NCBI RefSeq assembly: GCF_016086655.4 | Contig: NC_052140.2 | Span: forward strand, 4,960,001 to 5,024,000 | Direction: 5' to 3' | Origin: Lepeophtheirus salmonis | Taxonomy: Eukaryota > Arthropoda > Copepoda > Siphonostomatoida > Caligidae | DNA: 64,000 nt | Part shown: piece after piece, positions 57,061-64,000 of the stretch | Position numbering within the stretch: the first letter of the stretch is position 1 | Layout: every line of letters starts with the position of its first letter | The notes under the pieces: generated by a model | What the model saw: only the letters and a program-made list of their open reading frames with translations | Databases searched by the model: none | Told to the model about the DNA's origin: nothing | Made by a program: the position numbers and the translations under genes

Positions 57061-59340
57061 CTAAGCACCAATATCTCCAAGTACCTAAGTATCTCCTTAC
57101 CAAGTAACTGTTCTTGCTGCCTCGTCACAAGTGCCTCTTTGTCTCTGCTAGTAGTACGGACAAAGAGTGGCTATTTAGATTTTTTTTATATAACTCATAT
57201 TTCAATTTGATCATTATTGCTAAAGTTTATGCTAATTAATAAATTTATATTGAGTCTATAAAATAAAAATATCTTCACGATTTTTTTTATAAACCTGCAT
57301 TGGTTGTTAAATGCGCACTTAACTTGAATGATTAGGTTGTTTATCTAAAACTCAGATATTTTTTGTTGGGAATTAAATCCAATTGATATAAGGGTTATTC
57401 CATGTAAAAACGTCCAAAGCTTTCAAAAAAAGTAACATCTTAACTTATAATTGACTAATTTTTAACTTAGGTCTGAAAATCGGAAAATTTGAAAGCAGTT
57501 GTTTACAACTTCTGTTACAGATTAGCACTAGAGATATGAACATTCAATGTTTTCTAAGTGATTTTTTCATCTAAGAGAAGAAAATCTTCTCCACTGTCGT
57601 TGTATTTGAATAGCGGCTTTATTATTTATATTTATGAATAAAACATGTTTGAATATGGAAGATAATACTAATAGACATATGTTTCATGAATTAACAAAAA
57701 GGAACTTAAATTATCAAGGAAACAATTATAAAGAAATGTTTCTATATTTGTTTATCACATAGTTATATAATACAAATTAAACATTTTGTTAGATATTCCG
57801 CATCAACTATATATTCAAGAGCTTATTCGGACAATTTCGTTATTTGTCTTTTGGCAGGTGGATTGTAGTTTATCTTGCAATAAAATGTTTTTGCAGTTAA
57901 TGATTTTGTTTTGCAAACAAAATGTAATAAGAATTATTCCCAAAACAGTAAAAAAAGTGCCCTCAATTTCTTCTAAATGTGAAAAATTGAAGAAATCATC
58001 ATCTTCCTGCAATGAGTGGTGTACCTTTGGATTGACGTTTCTTTTTTAGTGATGTCATATCTAATATTTGTTTCGATCAATATCAATTTGATTCCTTAAT
58101 TTTATGACAGATTAAATTAATAAACGTATAGATACACTTCTAATAAAATATGACATTAATGGAGCAATTTAGTTAATGCCCTACTATTTATGTTACTAAG
58201 GTCTTTATTTTAATTTATATACGTAAGATTATCAAAGTATTCTTGCCCTTTAAATTGGCCAGACGACAGAGTGATCAGACCATAATGCAGAATGAAAGGA
58301 CAGCGTGAAGTCTTTCGACAGACAGCTTTGATCCATTTATCTGGAATCTAAGCTGAGTATTATTATAGAAGAAAACGAAACTTGAAATTGAATTGGGCGT
58401 TCTGATTCAATCTAGGCTTTACCAGGATCTCTAAGAAACTGATGGAACTACGTCCAGATGAAGAACCCTTGTCCAAATTGGAGCAAATGTATGCAATACA
58501 ATATTTTACTATTTTAGTAAAATTCTAAAGCTATAATTTATTAACAAATATGAGAGCTACATTGATGAACAATTAGCAATCACAATTGGGTAAGTATATT
58601 CTAATCTGATCACGTATTAAAAAGTTGAAATATCAACAACATCTTCCCTTTAGGAGAAGTTGAAAATAACATACCCATTCCTCGAGCAATTTATTGCCAC
58701 ATACTGAAGATTTCAATCTTCTACTGCCTCGGTATGTCAAACTGCCAATAAAAATCCCTTATCACCTATTTGTATTTCTTTCTCCATAGTTCATACCGAT
58801 AAAGATAGGTTCTTTTATTATCTTGCTCTCACACTATCTTATTTTCTCTCCTTTACCAACTTGAATAAACATTGTCATGTTATGTCCTGTTGTAAATATT
58901 ATAGCTTACTAATAACGTTTGACGACCCTGGTTGCAGATCATTAGCTCCCCCAATCCATAAAAAAGCTCCTGGTTTGATGCTTCCTTCACAATTGATACT
59001 CCACACCGTGGCTAATTAATTTTTGTATATACTTCAGGGAGCTGCCCTTTCTTAAATTTGTACGATCCAGTATTTTTTTCATTATATTCTTTTCAGATTA
59101 CCCGCACGTCCTTGAAGAGCTCCACAGTGAAAACGAGATAAGATATTTTAAGTGCATCTGCTTAGGTGTTAAGACTTGATCCTAAACACACTTGATGAAT
59201 TCCTATACTCCTTTTGTCTTCCTCGCAAGCTCCTTAAATTTGTCTTTGTGTTTTGCCAAGAATGCTGCTAGCAATGCTCATTTTAGGATTGAATGAGCAT
59301 TGCTAGAGTTGATTCTTCAGCATCAACAATAGAGGATGAG
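57061..59340. other. No gene recognised
   Basis: Two overlapping frames on opposite strands at 57786-58049 have no motif. The tract 58920-59290 is moderately GC-rich and contains in-frame pieces on the minus strand (for example AFLWIGGANDLQ), but no family can be named. The rest is AT-rich. Confidence 0.4.
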
Positions 59341-59344
59341 CCCA

Positions 59345-59545
59345 TCTGTCAGATATGTGAGCCCTCAGCTCTAATAATTGCCTAAATACGAGGCTTAAAT
59401 CCCGTGCAGAACCTATTATGTAGTCAAGCTCGATCTTAGTCCATTCTTTCTTGATGGAAGCCTCTAGAAACAGGACACCCTTCTGGAGAGAGGCAATCTT
59501 CTGCTTCGGACGTCCCTTTATAGAGTAGTCCTGTAGGTTTAAAGT
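59345..59545 (-). pseudogene. Tc1-like transposase, C-terminal end
   Basis: The minus strand reads LQDYSIKGRPKQKIASLQKG (about 59540-59480), then VLFLEASIKKEWTKIELDYI and IGSARDLSLVFRQLLELRAH. The same helices occur in the copy at 47155-47830 (NVLSLDASIKKGWMKL). Only the last 65 codons are left. Confidence 0.65.
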
Positions 59546-59649
59546 TCAATATTAATAAACAAACTAAACCTAGTGTAATATAACTATTTAAAGTGTCCTA
59601 TTTATTCAAATATTTACTCTATGGTTATTTCAGCAGTATTGGAAATCAA

Positions 59650-59890
59650 TAAATATTATAAAATAAGAAATATCCAAGCGGCATCAAACGGAGGAAACAT
59701 TAGTTTCTCTTCCTCTCTTCTCTTTCTCTCCTACACCACTTCCCCCCTCCTCCGTGACGAGGAACGAGGAATGACTGAAAGGTTGGCAGCTACATTTGGA
59801 GGTTGGGACAGTAGGATGAGGAAGGAAACTCTCCTCGTTGAATTTTTCTCTTTGGTGAGTAGTTGCGTATCTTTGGGGTTCATAACGTCT
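59650..59890. other. GC-richer, CT-rich sequence beside the gypsy remnant, possibly LTR
   Basis: The tract has clearly higher G+C than its surroundings and lies directly downstream (minus strand) of the gypsy integrase, where a 3' LTR would be expected. No matching second LTR was found in the window. The 90-codon + frame across it has no known motif. Confidence 0.3.
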
Positions 59891-60672
59891 TGATCCTGTC
59901 GATGGATACGTGACTCATTTTTCATTTACAGTCGATTGTTATCGTGATACACGTGCGGTAGATGAATGGTATGACCCTTCATACCTTGGTTGGAAGGGTT
60001 TTCTGTCTGAGTCGACCTGAACAAACATATGTGTGCTTTCTGAGACGTCTGCGCTGACGAACGTAAGTGGATTCTAGAACTGGCTTGATGGCTTCAATCA
60101 TTTCCCTGAAGTGAGCCTAGAAATCCTGTAGAGTGTAGGGGTCCGACGCAGAGGGTTTGCCAAGGAATTCTACAGGACTACGGAGTGGAGAACCATAAAC
60201 CATTTTTAAGGAGGGTAGACCAATGTCTTTCTTCAGTAAAGATATAACTCCAAGGATGATGAGTGGAAAGTAGGATGGGTCAGAACTTGAGTGCACATAC
60301 AAGGCAGTTTTTAGTTATGTGTGGAAACATTCGACATTATTGTTCACTGCAAGGTAACATTTGGCCGTGTGGCGGTGAGACAATCCAAGGAGTTTTATAA
60401 TGTGGACCGTAGTGAGGATTGTAATTGACCTACTCTGTCGCTGTTTATTGTGAGTGGGATTCTGATAGGTTAAATCTATCATCAAGGAATGCTCGGGCGT
60501 TTGTCTTGTTAGTGATGTCCTTTAGTGGAATTGGTTCAGACCAACGAGGGAAACTGTAGACGCTGGTAATTAGATATTTGAAATCTCTAGGATAACAAAT
60601 TTCATTTGGGAGTCTTGAGGATAAAACGGCATCCTTTAAACGCAGTAACAGAGTACTTTTCATCAAACTGGT
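59890..60672 (-). pseudogene. Ty3/gypsy-like integrase, degraded
   Basis: The minus strand at 60666-60460 reads DFKYLITSVYSFPRWSEPIP, LKDITNKTNARAFLDDRF, the integrase core start (family pattern LL-x-VDRFTRWPEAIPL). It continues in another frame as LLGLSHRHTAKCYLAVNNNV and ECFHT (about 60385-60325), the catalytic glutamate region. The C-terminal domain at 60302-60117 reads PLIILGVISLLKKDIGLPSL, then VYGSPLRSPVEFLG, the classic gypsy pattern LP-x-LLGIRxxxKEDLG..LVYG. The tail runs to about 59900. Several stops are present. No reverse transcriptase was found. A frame at 60972-60718 upstream is unassigned. Confidence 0.75.
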
Positions 60673-60717
60673 TGTCAGGCATTGTGGCGGCGGTTGTATT
60701 GTCTATATAATTTATTT

Positions 60718-60972
60718 TTAGCGTTCAATGTATAAGTTGATAAGAGAAGCGCTTGGTTGTAGTTGTTTTTGTGGAAGTAGGGAGTTGCCAATTAAGCCAT
60801 ACGCTAACGCCGTGCCACTACTTGTTTTTCGCAGCCAGAAGTCACCTGTATAACCACAGTACACTTTACAGTACAGTTTCTCGAGATACCAAGTGTAGGA
60901 TGTCCGAGAACCATGCCAAGCTGTTAATGAAACGGAGAATGACCCCTCGAGTTTGTTCTCTGTTGGGGTCAC
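60718..60972 (-). pseudogene. Unassigned minus-strand frame upstream of gypsy integrase
   Basis: 84 codons (MTPTENKLEGSFSVSLTAWH...). Composition is coding-like, and the position and strand match the gypsy remnant, so it may be another part of that polyprotein, but no motif is recognised. An overlapping + frame at 60753-60995 has equal length; which is real is unclear. Confidence 0.3.
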
Positions 60973-60999
60973 TAGATGAAATCAACTCTAGATAGGTTT

Positions 61000-63250
61000 T
61001 AAAATATTATTACAAGAAAAAACCAAATAATCTAAAAATATAAAAATATTACTAAAAAGGTGCAGTATTGCATACGTGTTAATATTTTCTGGTTAATACA
61101 ATTTAAGCTTATTCGATTGAGATTGAGTGTATTTCATTATATTTTATTGTTGGCTAACTGCTAATCTCAATCTCACATGGAAATAGACCACATTAAGTCA
61201 CATCCCATGTATATTATCACCATTGTCCCAATTATTGGGCTGAAGTTATAATTAATATTAACTGTATTAAAAAATAATATTTTTCTAGAATGATGCTATT
61301 GAAATATACATACTTCTAATGAGGGAATAGTGTGTCAAAGGTTGAGGTTACTCGGAAGCTCTATATCTAATAATTAGAAAATAAACAGTAAATGTTCTAA
61401 AATATTGTCTTTTGAAAGTATATATAGCCTTTTAAAATCACATAACCTACTAACTTGAAAATTACTTAAAATTCCCAAAAAAAAGTTTCTAAGTAAATAT
61501 TCGGGAACTTTGCAACTCCAATTTCCTTTTGTTAAAATATAAAGAAATCAATTATGCATGTGCTCATGGAATACGGAGAGTAACAAGAAAGATTGGTATA
61601 TTTGTAAATGCAAGTCAGATTCGGAGAAATATTGAGGATGGACATTGGAATAATTCCTGCCTATTTCCTGGAGTTGGATCAGTGTTGAACGGGTGTTATA
61701 AAAGTCTTGGAATATTATTAAAATGAAAATTTAAGAAGCTTTTTCGGCATTGTTTTAGAAACATCCAGTCTAAAGTTCTTGGAAGGGAGGTAAGCTCACT
61801 CTTAAGTTAAAGGAAAGAAGGTTTCCGTTCTAGTTCGCTCCAAATACATACACCACTATTATGATCTTGTTCTCAGTAGACAACCCGAACGTTTTGGTTT
61901 TTCTCTTGGGATACATTTTCCTAGGTTTTATCAAGGGTTTTATATAATGTTAATTGGCCTGTAAATTACAGATGTGATCCTGGCTCCATTATGTTTAAGA
62001 TAAGTTTACAGTGTTTTTTATTGGACCTGCCTAAGTAAAGGTAGTTTCTCAAGCATTTGGACTTAACATCAGCAATTTTTATTACACTATTTTTTGCAGA
62101 AAATTTGTACTAAGGAGATAAATCAACTCAGTAAATTCTATGTTATTGCTAGAGATATCTACAATGAAGTTAACTGCTATGGGATCGTTCAATATTCAGA
62201 TAATTTTAAATAGAAATTTCAGGAATTACTCTTGTCTGCATCGGTTACATGGGAATAGAAAGGCTGCTCTTCCTATTTTTATTTGTCTGAGGCTCTTGGT
62301 CTATAGCATAGCTATAATTAATAATAGTATATTACTCGAGTCCTGATTCGAATGTTTTCAATTTCATGGATTCGTCTCTGACTCAGGAGCATTTGTAATA
62401 GAATGCACGAGGACTAGGAAAAGATAGCCTTTACTAGAGTGATGGTCTCTACTCTTAATGGAAAATTCATTAAGTTTTTCAACACCTTAAGAATGTTTTT
62501 TCTTAAAGGGTATAGGTATATGGATAAAAAGGACTTTATAACCTCGAAGGAAGTTGAAATATTGATTGATGGTGATTTGAGAAACTTTTCATTCATAACT
62601 GTGGAAAATTGGTTTCATGTTTATTAAATGTTTCAACTAATTATTCTCTACATAAGTTTCCAAAAATCCGAATCTTCCAGAATTATGGAAGGCTACTGTT
62701 CCGAAGGAATGGATATCTGGTAATATTTTCATATTTTTTTAATTTCATTAAGACTTATATTTTCATAGAAAAATATTTGTGTAAGTTTTTTGCAAGTAAA
62801 ATCAATTAATTATATTAATCAATATATTAATTTATAATATACTATATTAGTATATATATTTCCTGTTGTATTTTTATATCTCATATCAACTTTATATTTT
62901 CAGAAGAAAAATCACCGTACTTATTAAACCGTTTTATTCACTTTATATCATCTGACTTTGAAACAGAGCCACGATAGAGTAATATCACATTAAAAAGAAG
63001 AACTACTATATAATCCCTACATGTCCAAGGAGGCCAATAGAAAGTCCCTCGACAACCACTTTATCCGTGGCTGAAAATAGAAGGCACTTGCGATTTCTTT
63101 TATCTTGTAAAAACAACCTTCTCTACTATATCAAGAATTATGCAAAATATTATTCCTTCCTAGTTTATCCTATTTAATGCAAATATACTCCTCCATGCAA
63201 GTTACTACAGGAATTTTGCTATCAAAAGAAAATTACCTTAACTAAAGATT
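61000..63250. other. AT-rich stretch, perhaps the decayed front of the P-like element
   Basis: Short + frames at 61529-61726, 62140-62346, 62439-62627 and 62609-62809 all lie on the strand of the P-like transposase that follows and look weakly protein-like (for example FYVIARDIYNEVNCYGIVQY near 62120-62180). They may be its N-terminal region. No motif was firmly recognised. Confidence 0.35.
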
Positions 63251-63254
63251 CAAG

Positions 63255-64000
63255 GATTTGAACAATAACGAAAAAGTAGTCTCGATCCTTTTAGACGAAG
63301 TATATTCTGCTCAAAAGGTTGAATATATGAATAGAAAAATTAATGGATTCAACGAAGATGGAGTAAAAAAAATCTTCTCTGCTTTACTGTAAATTTGATT
63401 GCTGTTCAATATTATGATGTAGTTGCCATGATACCGATCGTCAATATATCATCTAGAATAATAAATGAAAGATATTTCAAAGTTTTAGAACTACTAAACG
63501 AATATGATTTAACGTGGAGGCAACAATTTCAGATAGTCACGTTGCTAATGTCAATTTTTTTTTCTAATGAACTGTGGTGGTTCATTTAAAGAATATATAG
63601 AAAATCATTTCAAGCCTTCTTCTATTTTTTATTATTATTATTTGACACAGTTCATTTGTTCGAAAAGATATACAAACCATTGTGTGTCCCAATTTTGATG
63701 ACTCGCCAAAATCCGCTCAATTAATCCATATCAAATCACTTAACAAACTTGAGTGCACAAGACTAATCAGATATGCCCAACAACCTATCGAGTCCATCCC
63801 CTCAAAAAGTTTTTAATATATGCTTAGAAGAAATTGTAATGTCTTGTTCTCTTAAATGCTAATAACTCTAATAACTATAAATCTGTTCTTTGTTTTTCTT
63901 CCTTTATTCCCAAACTAGGGAATAAATTTTTTAATGTCATGAAGAATTTTGTATCTTTTACAAATGATTAAGTTCGAAATAAAGTTGAAAAGAGGAGCAC
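63255..64000 (+). pseudogene. P-element-like transposase fragment, runs off the window
   Basis: In shifting + frames: NNEKVVSILLDEVYSAQKVE and YMNRKINGFNEDGVKKIFSA (about 63256-63390), including a conserved acidic LLDE(V/I) region. Then YYDVVAMIPIVNISSRIINE, RYFKVLELLNEYDLTW (63410-63525), VATISDSHVANV in another frame (about 63520-63555), FDTVHLFE (about 63640-63665), NFDDSPKSAQLIHIKSLNKL and TRLIRYAQQPIESIPSKSF (to about 63815). The order LLDE..IP(I/V)..SD.H..N..F..LFDTVHLFK..HI matches P-element transposases (Tnp_P_element, THAP9-like). Numerous frame changes show it is dead. The 3' end is cut by the window. Confidence 0.65.

Noticed and set aside
59621..59893. 90-codon + frame as a small gene
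   Set aside because: No motif, CT-rich composition, and it lies beside a gypsy remnant on the opposite strand, where an LTR is more likely.

Overview
The window looks like nuclear DNA of an arthropod, most likely a parasitic copepod of the sea-louse type (Lepeophtheirus/Caligus). This is an inference from three things: strongly AT-rich, intron-containing DNA; a very dense load of decayed Tc1/mariner, hAT, P-like, LINE, Penelope-like and Ty3/gypsy elements; and a Cys-loop channel with an LDLa module, of a kind known from crustaceans. No bacterial-style operon, rRNA gene or CRISPR array is present.

Only one gene reads as intact. It lies on the + strand at about 49.5-55.75 kb. It encodes a multidomain Cys-loop ligand-gated ion channel: a pentraxin/laminin-G-like beta-rich domain (exon 50605/50613-51237), a second cysteine-containing extracellular region (51813-52430), then one exon (54582-55748) with an LDL-receptor class A module, the ligand-binding domain with its Cys-loop, and four membrane segments. 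The main junctions are in phase, and a polyadenylation signal follows. Its introns are full of repeats. Two weaker candidates are a short exon-like ORF at 23003-23257 and a frameshifted copy (24411-25400) of a multicopy arthropod family with no known function.

Layout of the rest. 0-8 kb: mariner (1-830, minus), Tc1-like (2818-3548, minus), mariner (5640-6080, minus) and a Tc1-like element with a DUF4817-type head (6709-7463, plus). 8-12.3 kb: AT-rich filler with one dispersed repeat and a 19-bp tandem repeat. 12.3-21.4 kb: a retrotransposon graveyard, with a minus-strand L1/Tx1-like LINE in pieces and a plus-strand CR1/Jockey-like LINE at 15.2-17.56 kb between them. 21.7-26.5 kb: Tc1-like (plus), the two gene candidates and a mariner (plus). 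27.8-38.5 kb: repeat ends, two tRNA-like sequences, an A-rich tandem array, a mariner (minus) and a 533-bp foldback element. 40.6-42 kb: a roughly 330-bp tandem repeat family and another A-rich array. 43-49 kb: five more Tc1/mariner fragments and a Penelope-like reverse transcriptase. 56-57 kb: a Tc1-like transposase split by a hAT element with an 8-bp target duplication. 59-61 kb: Tc1 and gypsy integrase fragments. 63.25-64 kb: a P-element-like transposase running off the window.

Every transposon coding region found carries stops, frameshifts or deletions, so none looks autonomous. Short sequences recur between sites (the A-rich unit, the 330-bp family, a 580-bp family and a SINE/MITE-like family), showing a few non-autonomous families spreading here, including into the introns of the one intact gene.
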